Shown in pieces: positions 1-4,993 of a stretch of 8,537 nucleotides of DNA (position 1 is the stretch's first letter; every line of letters starts with the position of its first letter). This DNA is from Prevotella sp. GTDB taxonomy: Bacteria > Bacteroidota > Bacteroidia > Bacteroidales > Bacteroidaceae. The stretch is from contig JAFRMM010000118.1 of the NCBI GenBank assembly GCA_017430675.1, forward strand, positions 1-8,537. The letters are read 5' to 3'. The notes under the pieces were generated by a model. It saw nothing but the letters and a program-made list of their open reading frames with translations, had not been told where the DNA came from and made no database searches. Both the position numbers and the translations under genes were made by a program.

Positions 1-630
1 GTTGGCGAAGGGGTTGCGGGGAATCAGCCCGTTGTTGTGGGCGCGGATGATTACGCCCTTCAGCAGCATGCACGCCATCCATGCCGTTGACTGCTTCAAG
101 TTGCGCTCAGTCATCAAATAGATGCTGAACTCCTTGATGAAGTCGGGTGTCAGTTCCAACATCGATATGTCCTTGCGCTTGTAGTGTGCCTTTAAGAAGT
201 CCGCCACATAGTTGCGGTCTCTCACGAATACCTTGTAGGAACTCTCGGCCCTGTCCTTGCCACAGCGCAACTTGAAGTTCGCATTGTCCTTGTCGTAGGC
301 ACCCAGCAGGGTTTCATACTCGTTGCCGATACCCTGATAGGCATTGCGAACCATCTCTGCCGTTACGAACGCCTCTCGGTCAGACAGACGCTGATAATGC
401 TTGATAATCTGCGCCTTGATGTCGTCCAACGCGAAGTTGACCTCACGCGCCTCCTTGCTCTTGCCGATGGCACGGTTTCCCTTGGTATCCCAAAGTTCCT
501 TTGGGATACTGCGCTTGCAACTGAATTGGGCAGTTGTTCCGTTAATTGTTACTCGGCCCATGATGGGCACAATTCCGTTTTTCTCCTTGCTTCTGTTCAC
601 GTAGAACAGCACCTTGAATGTCGCTCTCAT
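1..630 (-). CDS. Tyrosine-type site-specific recombinase/integrase, N-terminal part (runs off left edge)
   Basis: An open frame reads leftward from ATG at 630 to the window edge without a stop, giving the first 210 residues. It begins MRATFKVLFYVNRSKEKNG, the typical start of the Arm DNA-binding domain of Bacteroidota integrases (about residues 4-88, including PIMGRVTINGTTAQFS and KELWDTKGNRAIGKSKEA). The second part (about 118-205, with a YKVFVRDRNYVADFLKAHY-type helix and IKEFSIYLMTERNLKQST) matches the SAM-like core-binding domain. The catalytic domain with the Arg/His/Tyr residues would lie left of the window and cannot be checked. Such enzymes cut and rejoin DNA through a tyrosine and move integrative or conjugative elements. 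The start is favoured because a -7 box lies 22 bases upstream and the leader is A-rich. Whether the gene is intact is unknown. Confidence 0.9.
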   Translation of the reverse strand, partial: MRATFKVLFYVNRSKEKNGIVPIMGRVTINGTTAQFSCKRSIPKELWDTKGNRAIGKSKEAREVNFALDDIKAQIIKHYQRLSDREAFVTAEMVRNAYQGIGNEYETLLGAYDKDNANFKLRCGKDRAESSYKVFVRDRNYVADFLKAHYKRKDISMLELTPDFIKEFSIYLMTERNLKQSTAWMACMLLKGVIIRAHNNGLIPRNPFAN

Positions 631-651
631 TTTACCTTAATTTTTTGTTTG

Positions 652-659
652 CAAAATTA
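652..659 (-). promoter_or_regulatory. Likely -7 promoter box of the integrase gene
   Basis: On the minus strand this reads TAATTTTG, a full match to the Bacteroidota -7 consensus TAnnTTTG, 21 bases before the integrase ATG. The same 11-mer (TGCAAAATTAC on the plus strand) also occurs at the tetR promoter (4741-4751). I see no good TTTG -33 element about 20 bases further upstream, so the promoter may be weak or activated. Confidence 0.5.
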
Positions 660-959
660 CTGCAAAAGGAGCTTATCTGATATTCGTAAATCGTGCTGTT
701 CCGTTGAAATGAAAACGGGATATGTTAAAAATGCGCCTCAGTTTCCGGGTTATGATTTGGCAACCATTCGCCTTCTACATTTTTCCATTTTCCGTAAATC
801 CCTCAAAATTGCCATTTCATCATCTAATTCGTAAGTCGCTGATTCTCATACTGACTTCATCATTCTTCTTTTTTATGAAAATCCGCACAACTTTACAACT
901 TTTTTTTGTAAATGCAAGAAAATAACAAAAAAATGCGCAAACATAATTCTTTTTTTTGC

Positions 960-967
960 TAACTTTG
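960..967 (+). promoter_or_regulatory. -7 promoter box directly before the MFS-like gene
   Basis: TAACTTTG fits TAnnTTTG exactly and is followed after only seven bases by the ATG at 975. With transcription usually starting a few bases after this box, the message would have almost no leader. A -33 TTTG is not seen at the usual spacing. Confidence 0.55.
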
Positions 968-974
968 CAGCGGA

Positions 975-1973
975 ATGAGTAAGAATGGTCAGTTGATAAG
1001 TGTCAGTTCGGCTATGCACTTCCTGGTGGATGGGCTCTGCATGTGTTGCCTGTTCCTGTTGGCTGAGGTTTACTGCCGTAGTCTCGGGGCGTATGGTGAC
1101 CGTGTGAGCCTGGGTGCTGTCCTGCTGTATAATGTGGTGGCCTTCATGTCGCAGCCCCTGACGGGTATGCTGGCCGACCGTATAGTCCATCGCCATTGGC
1201 TGTTGCTGTCGTCGGCCCTGTTGCTGACGCTGGCGGTGGCAATGGCATCGCTCCCTGTCAGGGCGGAGTGGGTGCTGGTACTGGTGGCCGTCGTGCTGGG
1301 GACGGGCAACTCGCTCTTCCACGTGTGGGGCGGCAAGCAGACGGTGGTGAAGATGGGCAACGACATGCGGGCGCTCGGTGTGTTCGTCTCAACAGGTGCG
1401 CTGGGTCTGGCCGTGGGAGCGGTCTTTTGCTCGTGGACACTGTTATATGGATTATTGCTGGTGTTCGTAGCGCTATCGGTGGCGTATGTGCGATGGGATG
1501 AGGCAGGCGACACAGGGGGACAGGCACCACTGTGCTCCGTAGGCTGCGCACAGGATGGAGCCGGTCCCCGTGTGTCGCGTGTGACGGTATGGACGCTCGT
1601 GGTGGCGTTGATGCTGTGCGTGGGCTATCGCTCGTTTGCTGGCGAGGTGTTCTCTCAGGGCATCACGAAGAGTCAGAGTCTGATCCTGACCATCGGTGCC
1701 GTGGCGATGCTGGGGAAGATGGCCGGTGGATGGATCGCCCGTTACGTGGGCATCCTCCCTTCGGTGATGGTGATATTGGCGGGTGTGGCCTTGTGCTTCC
1801 TCTTCAGGGGATAGTTCGTGTGGGTGCTCCTCTTGGGTATCTTCCTGATGAACTGCACGATGCCCATCACGCTCTATCTGGCAAACCTGTTGTTGCCCAA
1901 GCGCGAGGGCCTGGCCTTCGGACTGCTCGCAGCGGCACTGATACCAGGCTGGTTGTTGGCCACCTATCTGTAG
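975..1973 (+). pseudogene. MFS-like multi-pass transporter interrupted by an in-frame TAG
   Basis: The frame from ATG 975 codes for 279 residues and stops at TAG 1812-1814. The same frame then continues open for 52 more codons (FVWVLLLGIFLMNCT... to GLAFGLLAAALIPGWLLATYL) and ends at TAG 1971-1973, three bases before the next gene, so the natural product is a 332-residue protein with one nonsense codon. About eleven hydrophobic helices can be drawn (roughly residues 16-36, 45-64, 74-93, 98-116, 133-152, 155-171, 204-220, 232-250, 258-276, then two after the stop). The loop PLTGMLADR between helices 2 and 3 resembles the major facilitator loop motif, and GTGNSLFHVWGGKQ resembles the Fsr-type drug-efflux group. 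Substrate is unknown. The truncated form lacks the last two helices. The gene heads a tight three-gene operon. A sequencing error is an alternative explanation; TAG is used as a normal stop by neighbouring genes, so genetic code change is unlikely. Confidence 0.75.
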
Positions 1974-1976
1974 GAT

Positions 1977-2321
1977 ATGGAGATACTTGTAAGCATATTG
2001 CCCCCGCTGATCGCCACGATTCTCATCGAACTGGGCGTGCTCGTCTTCCTCAGAGAGAGACGGAAGAGGGTGCTGTGGTCGTCGGTGGTGGTGAATATCC
2101 TGACGAACGTGCCGCTGAACCTGTATGTGATGGCTGTTGGCTTTGACTGGACGACGGTCTTGATCTGTGAGGCCGTGGTGGTCCTGCTGGAGACGCTGTG
2201 GTATTTCTTCTTTGTGAAGGCATGGGGACGGGCATTCGTCTATGGATTCCTGTGTAATGCCATCAGTTTCCTTTCAGGTACTCTGTTTATCATGATTATG
2301 GATTATATGTTGTACTATTAA
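1977..2321 (+). CDS. Small four-helix integral membrane protein, function unknown
   Basis: A 114-residue protein starting three bases after the transporter stop, so almost certainly co-translated with it. It is nearly all membrane: hydrophobic stretches at about residues 3-25 (LVSILPPLIATILIELGVLVF), 34-56 (WSSVVVNILTNVPLNLYVMAVGF), 60-82 (TVLICEAVVVLLETLWYFFFV) and 88-111 (VYGFLCNAISFLSGTLFIMIM), with a basic RERRKR loop after helix 1 that would face the cytoplasm. Possible intramembrane polar residues are Glu19, Asn43, Asn47, Glu65 and Glu72. I do not recognise the family. Coupling to the MFS-like gene suggests a shared role in transport or envelope function, which is inference only. Confidence 0.8.
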   Translation: MEILVSILPPLIATILIELGVLVFLRERRKRVLWSSVVVNILTNVPLNLYVMAVGFDWTTVLICEAVVVLLETLWYFFFVKAWGRAFVYGFLCNAISFLSGTLFIMIMDYMLYY

Positions 2322-2333
2322 ATAAATAAGGTT

Positions 2334-2603
2334 ATGATTCTATTAGACATTGCTGGTCCTGGCAGACATCACAGACCCATCAGGAGAATTATTGAAGACA
2401 CCGTGGATACCGTCAGGGATACCATCGTGGATGTGAAGGAAGCAGTGACAGACAGCGTAGCACAGTCTGATGTCGTGCTCAATGGCACCGGTACGGTAGA
2501 TAATGGCGAGCCCTCGATGGTTCTCGCTATCGTCGTGGTGGTAGCAGCCTTGGCACTCTGTCTGGCCCTGGCCTATATGTACAGAAGGCGCCTGGCCGTC
2601 TAG
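2334..2603 (+). CDS. Small protein with heptad-patterned helix and C-terminal membrane anchor, function unknown
   Basis: An 89-residue protein, 12 bases after the previous stop and behind an A/T-rich leader, so the third gene of the same operon. Residues 11-18 are basic (RHHRPIRR). Residues 19-43 form a likely amphipathic helix in which Val24, Val27, Ile31, Val34, Val38 and Val42 keep a near 3-4 spacing (pattern DTVDTVRDTIVDVKEAV), as in a short coiled coil. A Gly/Asn/Pro-containing linker (50-60) leads to one strong membrane segment at about 62-83, followed by RRRLAV. This is the layout of a tail-anchored protein with the helix in the cytoplasm, although the opposite topology cannot be excluded. 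Family not recognised. Its stop TAG overlaps the stop of the converging pseudouridine synthase gene in a shared CTAG. Confidence 0.7.
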   Translation: MILLDIAGPGRHHRPIRRIIEDTVDTVRDTIVDVKEAVTDSVAQSDVVLNGTGTVDNGEPSMVLAIVVVVAALALCLALAYMYRRRLAV

Positions 2604-3298
2604 TCTGTCATTCTGAAAGATTGCCAAAGGGTGTCGTCGGGGAGGGGAGCCTCTGCGACGATCGGCTCTTTGGATACCGGATGGATGAACTCCACCCGAC
2701 GGGCCATCAGTGAGATGCTGCCGTCGGGGTTGCTTCGGGGTGCGCCGTATTTCAGGTCGCCCTTGATGGGACTGCCTATCGCTGCCAACTGGCAGCGGAT
2801 CTGATGATGGCGGCCCGTCATCAGTTGGATTTCCAATAAGGTGTAGTTGTCGCTGTGGCCGATGACGCGGTATTTCAGGATGGCCTTCTTGGCATTGGGG
2901 CGCTCACGGTCGTAGGCATAACTCTTGTTCTGCTTCTCATTCCGCACGAGCCAGTGCTCCAAGGTCTGCCACTCATCATTTCTCTCACCTCTGACCTCTG
3001 ACCTCTGACCTCTTTTAACTATCGCCCAGTAGGTCTTATGCACCTCACCCTCGGCAAACATCTTGTTCAGTCGTGCAAGAGCCTTCGACGTTCGCGCGAA
3101 GACGACAAGGCCAGAGACAGGACGGTCTAGGCGGTGCACCACACCCAGGAACACGGCCCCGGGCTTGGCGTAATGTTCCTTGATATAGTCCTTTACAATA
3201 TCAGAGAGGGGGCGGTCGCCAGTCTTGTCGCCCTGTACGATCTCCCCACTCTGTTTATTGACGATGATGATATGATTATCCTCGTAAACGACCTGCAT
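2600..3298 (-). CDS. RluA-family pseudouridine synthase
   Basis: A 232-residue protein. Residues 2-15 (QVVYEDNHIIIVNK) form the opening strand of the RluA/RsuA-like fold; HRLDRPVSGLVVFART at 55-70 is the catalytic motif, with Asp58 the expected nucleophile; RHHQIRCQLA at 163-172 is the second family signature, followed by GDLKYGAP. There is no N-terminal S4 RNA-binding domain, so it belongs to the short RluA/TruC-like group that converts uridine to pseudouridine in rRNA or tRNA; which site it modifies cannot be told. It begins one base after the fabG stop (TAG-T-ATG), so it is translated from the same message. Residues about 95-105 (KRGQRSEVRGE) are encoded by a heptamer DNA array and look like an inserted loop. 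The start ATG 3298 gives a normal family N terminus. Confidence 0.92.
   Translation of the reverse strand: MQVVYEDNHIIIVNKQSGEIVQGDKTGDRPLSDIVKDYIKEHYAKPGAVFLGVVHRLDRPVSGLVVFARTSKALARLNKMFAEGEVHKTYWAIVKRGQRSEVRGERNDEWQTLEHWLVRNEKQNKSYAYDRERPNAKKAILKYRVIGHSDNYTLLEIQLMTGRHHQIRCQLAAIGSPIKGDLKYGAPRSNPDGSISLMARRVEFIHPVSKEPIVAEAPLPDDTLWQSFRMTD
2987..3014. repeat. Tandem heptamer array ACCTCTG, inside the pseudouridine synthase gene
   Basis: The plus strand carries three exact copies of ACCTCTG (2987-2993, 2994-3000, 3001-3007) and a partial fourth. Since seven is not a multiple of three, each copy is read in a different frame, giving the non-repetitive peptide around QRSEVRGE in the enzyme. A related heptamer array lies at 4059-4093. 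Confidence 0.9.
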
Positions 3299-3299
3299 A

Positions 3300-4037
3300 C
3301 TACATGTTCATGCCACCATCGACCTGGATCACCTGACCACTGACGTAACTCGACATGTCGCTGGCGAGGAACGTAGCCACGTTGGCGATGTCCTCGACCT
3401 GTCCGCCACGGCGCAGGGGAATCTTGTTGATCCACTCCTTGCGGATATCGTCGGGCAGAGCCTGTGTCATAGCGGTATCAATGAAGCCAGGGGCGATGGC
3501 GTTGGCACGGATGCCCTTCGGACCCATCTCCTGACCGATACTCTTGGCGAGGGCAATCAGACCAGCCTTTGAAGCGGCGTAGTTGGCCTGTCCTGCGTTA
3601 CCATGAACACCTACCACAGAGGCCATGTTGATGATCGAACCACCACGCTGGCGCATCATCACGGGCACACAGGCGTGGATGAAGTTGAAGGCCGACTTCA
3701 GGTTGACGGCAATCACGGCATCCCACTGCTGCTCTGTCATACGGAGCATCAGACCGTCCTTCGTGATACCTGCATTGTTCACTAAGATATCGATGCTGCC
3801 GAATTCTTCCTTCACGGCCTTGACGACCTCCTCTGTCTGAGCGAAGTCGGCGGCGTTAGAAGCGTAACTCTTGGCCTTCACGCCTAAGGCGGCGATTTCC
3901 TTCTCAGTCTCTAAGTTCACCTCAAGGTCGGTGAATGCAATGTTACAGCCCTCAGAGGCGTACTTCAGTGCGATAGCCTTTCCGATACCGCGTGCAGCAC
4001 CAGTGATCAGCGCTGTCTTACCTTCCAATAATCCCAT
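3300..4037 (-). CDS. fabG: 3-oxoacyl-[acyl-carrier-protein] reductase
   Basis: A 245-residue short-chain dehydrogenase of normal FabG length. The NADP(H)-binding glycine motif is TGAARGIG at 12-19; NNAG lies at 87-90; the catalytic set Asn112, Ser140, Tyr153 and Lys157 is complete (YAASK at 153-157); the IAPGFIDTAMT segment at 181-191 and the terminal VSGQVIQVDGGMNM are typical of FabG. The enzyme reduces 3-oxoacyl-ACP to 3-hydroxyacyl-ACP with NADPH in the cytoplasmic type II fatty acid cycle. It lies between a TetR-type regulator gene (62 bases upstream, heptamer repeats between) and the pseudouridine synthase (one base downstream). No separate promoter with a TAnnTTTG box is visible ahead of it, so transcription from the tetR promoter is likely. 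Another SDR acting on a different 3-oxoacyl or hydroxyl substrate is the main alternative. Confidence 0.9.
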   Translation of the reverse strand: MGLLEGKTALITGAARGIGKAIALKYASEGCNIAFTDLEVNLETEKEIAALGVKAKSYASNAADFAQTEEVVKAVKEEFGSIDILVNNAGITKDGLMLRMTEQQWDAVIAVNLKSAFNFIHACVPVMMRQRGGSIINMASVVGVHGNAGQANYAASKAGLIALAKSIGQEMGPKGIRANAIAPGFIDTAMTQALPDDIRKEWINKIPLRRGGQVEDIANVATFLASDMSSYVSGQVIQVDGGMNM

Positions 4038-4058
4038 AATTCTTAATACTTTTATTTA

Positions 4059-4093
4059 TTAACTCTTAACTCTTAATTCTTAACTCTTAACTC
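4059..4093. repeat. Five tandem heptamers (TTAACTC) between tetR and fabG
   Basis: Units at 4059-4065, 4066-4072, 4073-4079 (TTAATTC, one change), 4080-4086 and 4087-4093. They fill most of the 62-base gap between the tetR stop and the fabG start. The array is purely A/T-rich heptamers with no dyad symmetry, so it does not look like a terminator. Confidence 0.92.
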
Positions 4094-4099
4094 ACACTG

Positions 4100-4693
4100 T
4101 CATTTTCTCTGAAACTTTCCCAGTGCACCATACACGAACTTTGCCACTTGAGGCTTGGTGTCTTCCTCCTTCATGCCGTGGGCAATGCGACCGTAGATAT
4201 ACGGCACCTCAAGTCCCTTGATACAGTAGTGGGTGATGTCGGCCACCAGATCGATATTGTCGATGTCAAACTCACCATCTTCCTTACCTTCGGTAAACAC
4301 CTTACGGAACAACTCCACTTCGGCATCGTCAAAGTGCTTGCGCACTTTCTCCACCATCCAGATGTTACGGAAGAACTCAGCGCGCAGGTTACCGTTGCGC
4401 ACCACCGTCTCACGGATCATGCTCAGATGGGTGTAGATCAGTTCGATGATCTTGTCCTGCGGACGGATCTTACGGGCAGCCACCTCGTCGAGTTTGTCGC
4501 TCAGGCGCTCCAGTTCTCCCTCGATCACGGCATAGTATATTTCTTCCTTGGACTTGAAATAGGTGTAGAGCGTACGGCGGCCCTTGCCTGACTGCAGGGC
4601 AATGTCGTTCATCGTCGTATTCTCCAGACCGTTCTTGGCGAACAGTTGGCGCGCTACATCTACCAGTTTTTGCCTTGTTTTGGATATAGACAT
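4100..4693 (-). CDS. TetR/AcrR-family transcriptional regulator
   Basis: A 197-residue protein from ATG 4693. Residues 1-50 form the usual three-helix TetR DNA-binding domain: KTRQKLVDVARQLFAKNG, then the helix-turn-helix NTTMNDIALQSGKGRRTLYTYFKSKEEI (about 25-52, given here by its key residues Thr27, Ile31, Gly36, Tyr43, Phe46). The rest is an alpha-helical ligand and dimer domain; the effector is unknown. An in-frame ATG at 4732 would add 13 residues, but the start at 4693 is preferred because a strong AGGAGG lies at the right distance and the upstream ATG sits at the expected transcription start inside a palindrome. The gene leads tetR-fabG-rluA, so it may control fatty acid synthesis genes and itself; that is inference from position and from the inverted repeat in its promoter. 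Confidence 0.9.
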   Translation of the reverse strand: MSISKTRQKLVDVARQLFAKNGLENTTMNDIALQSGKGRRTLYTYFKSKEEIYYAVIEGELERLSDKLDEVAARKIRPQDKIIELIYTHLSMIRETVVRNGNLRAEFFRNIWMVEKVRKHFDDAEVELFRKVFTEGKEDGEFDIDNIDLVADITHYCIKGLEVPYIYGRIAHGMKEEDTKPQVAKFVYGALGKFQRK

Positions 4694-4700
4694 GGTTGCT

Positions 4701-4707
4701 TCCTCCT
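4701..4707 (-). promoter_or_regulatory. Strong Shine-Dalgarno sequence deciding the tetR start
   Basis: On the minus strand AGGAGGA ends seven bases before ATG 4693. Such a full anti-16S match is unusual in this phylum and is not seen before the other genes of the window, whose leaders are A-rich. It argues for 4693 rather than 4732 as the start. Confidence 0.75.
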
Positions 4708-4719
4708 GATGATTAATAA

Positions 4720-4745
4720 TTGCACACGGCAATAACAGTGTGCAA
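4720..4745. promoter_or_regulatory. Candidate TetR operator: perfect inverted repeat TTGCACAC-N10-GTGTGCAA
   Basis: Arms at 4720-4727 and 4738-4745 are exact reverse complements around a 10-base spacer. The right arm overlaps the -7 box of the tetR promoter (4743-4750), and the repeat covers the expected transcription start. A dimeric repressor bound here would block polymerase, which fits autoregulation by the TetR protein encoded just downstream. An RNA hairpin in the leader is the alternative. Confidence 0.6.
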
Positions 4746-4773
4746 AATTACACGTTTTCTTTGAATTGAGCAA
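4743..4773 (-). promoter_or_regulatory. Promoter of the tetR-fabG-rluA unit
   Basis: On the minus strand TTG (4773-4771), then 20 bases, then TAATTTTG (4750-4743). This fits the Bacteroidota -33 / -7 arrangement well. It is overlapped by the inverted repeat described at 4720-4745. Confidence 0.6.
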
Positions 4774-4830
4774 GGAAACAGAAGGAAAAAGTTGCAAAAA
4801 TCGACATTTTTCAAAAAAAACGCATAATTA

Positions 4831-4862
4831 TTTGCGTATCTCGGAAAATATATGTACCTTTG
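4831..4862 (+). promoter_or_regulatory. Promoter of the initiator tRNA gene
   Basis: TTTG at 4831-4834, 20 bases, then TACCTTTG at 4855-4862: an almost ideal Bacteroidota vegetative promoter. Transcription should start at about 4868-4870, giving a leader of roughly ten bases before the mature tRNA 5' end at 4880. Confidence 0.75.
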
Positions 4863-4879
4863 CAGCCGCTTAGAAAAAT

Positions 4880-4952
4880 CGCGGAGTGGAGCAGTTGGTA
4901 GCTCGCCAGGCTCATAACCTGGAGGTCGCACGTTCGAATCCTGCCTCCGCAA
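4880..4952 (+). tRNA. Initiator tRNA-Met (fMet), anticodon CAT
   Basis: The cloverleaf folds as acceptor CGCGGAG with CTCCGCA (4880-4886 / 4945-4951), D-stem GAGC/GCTC, anticodon stem CCAGG/CCTGG with loop CTCATAA (anticodon 4913-4915), and T-arm GCACG-TTCGAAT-CCTGC. Initiator hallmarks are present: the unpaired C1 x A72 at the acceptor end and the A11-U24 pair in the D-stem. Of the usual three G-C pairs above the anticodon loop, two are kept (30-40, 31-39) and the third is A29-U41. The T-stem has a C52-C62 mismatch. The 3' CCA is not encoded (the bases after A73 are CTA), so it must be added by the CCA enzyme. It stands alone, with its own promoter and terminator. Confidence 0.95.
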
Positions 4953-4958
4953 CTAAAA

Positions 4959-4988
4959 AGAGGTGCCATCCGGAAGGGTGGCACCTCT
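4959..4988. terminator. Strong bidirectional hairpin terminator between fMet tRNA and the dehydrogenase gene
   Basis: AGAGGTGCCA (4959-4968) pairs perfectly with TGGCACCTCT (4979-4988); TCC/GGG inside extends the stem to 13 pairs (one G-T) with a GGAA loop. On the minus strand it is followed by TTTTT, ideal for ending the dehydrogenase message whose stop is at 4994. On the plus strand the tail is GTATTTTAT, weaker but adequate for the tRNA transcript. Confidence 0.9.
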
Positions 4989-4993
4989 GTATT

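Larger units (their letters stand above)
631..974. other. Gene-free AT-rich spacer between integrase and transporter operon
   Basis: This 344-base stretch separates divergent units. It holds the integrase -7 box at the left end, the transporter promoter at the right end, and three copies of the motif CGTAARTC (685-692, 793-800, 830-837). No convincing coding region is present: the open frame that crosses its left half runs antisense through the integrase and has no recognisable protein. If the integrase belongs to an integrated element, the chromosome junction could be here, but no tRNA end or clear long direct repeat is visible within the window to mark it. Confidence 0.6.

Noticed and set aside
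701..718. Short inverted repeat CCGTT...AACGG in the integrase upstream spacer
   Set aside because: Five-base arms are expected by chance in a stretch this long and nothing nearby supports a role.
397..834. Plus-strand open frame crossing the integrase start
   Set aside because: Its first half is antisense to the integrase and its second half is AT-rich spacer; no promoter, start signal or recognisable domain supports it.
1532..2146. Plus-strand frame of 204 codons overlapping the transporter
   Set aside because: Out of frame with the membrane-helix coding sequence on both sides of the TAG; its translation is Gly/Arg/Asp-rich with no domain, so it is a shadow and not evidence of a programmed frameshift.
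4694..4732. Upstream ATG at 4732 as the tetR start
   Set aside because: It would add 13 residues before the normal TetR N terminus, lies at the predicted transcription start inside the palindrome, and has no ribosome site, while ATG 4693 has AGGAGG.
4713..4952. Minus-strand open frame over the tRNA and tetR promoter
   Set aside because: It lies antisense to the tRNA and across two promoters; the MRRQDSNVRPPGYEPGE-like start is the usual false translation of a tRNA gene.
4959..4988. Hairpin as part of a CRISPR-like or riboswitch element
   Set aside because: A single perfect hairpin with T-tracts after converging transcripts is fully explained as a bidirectional terminator.
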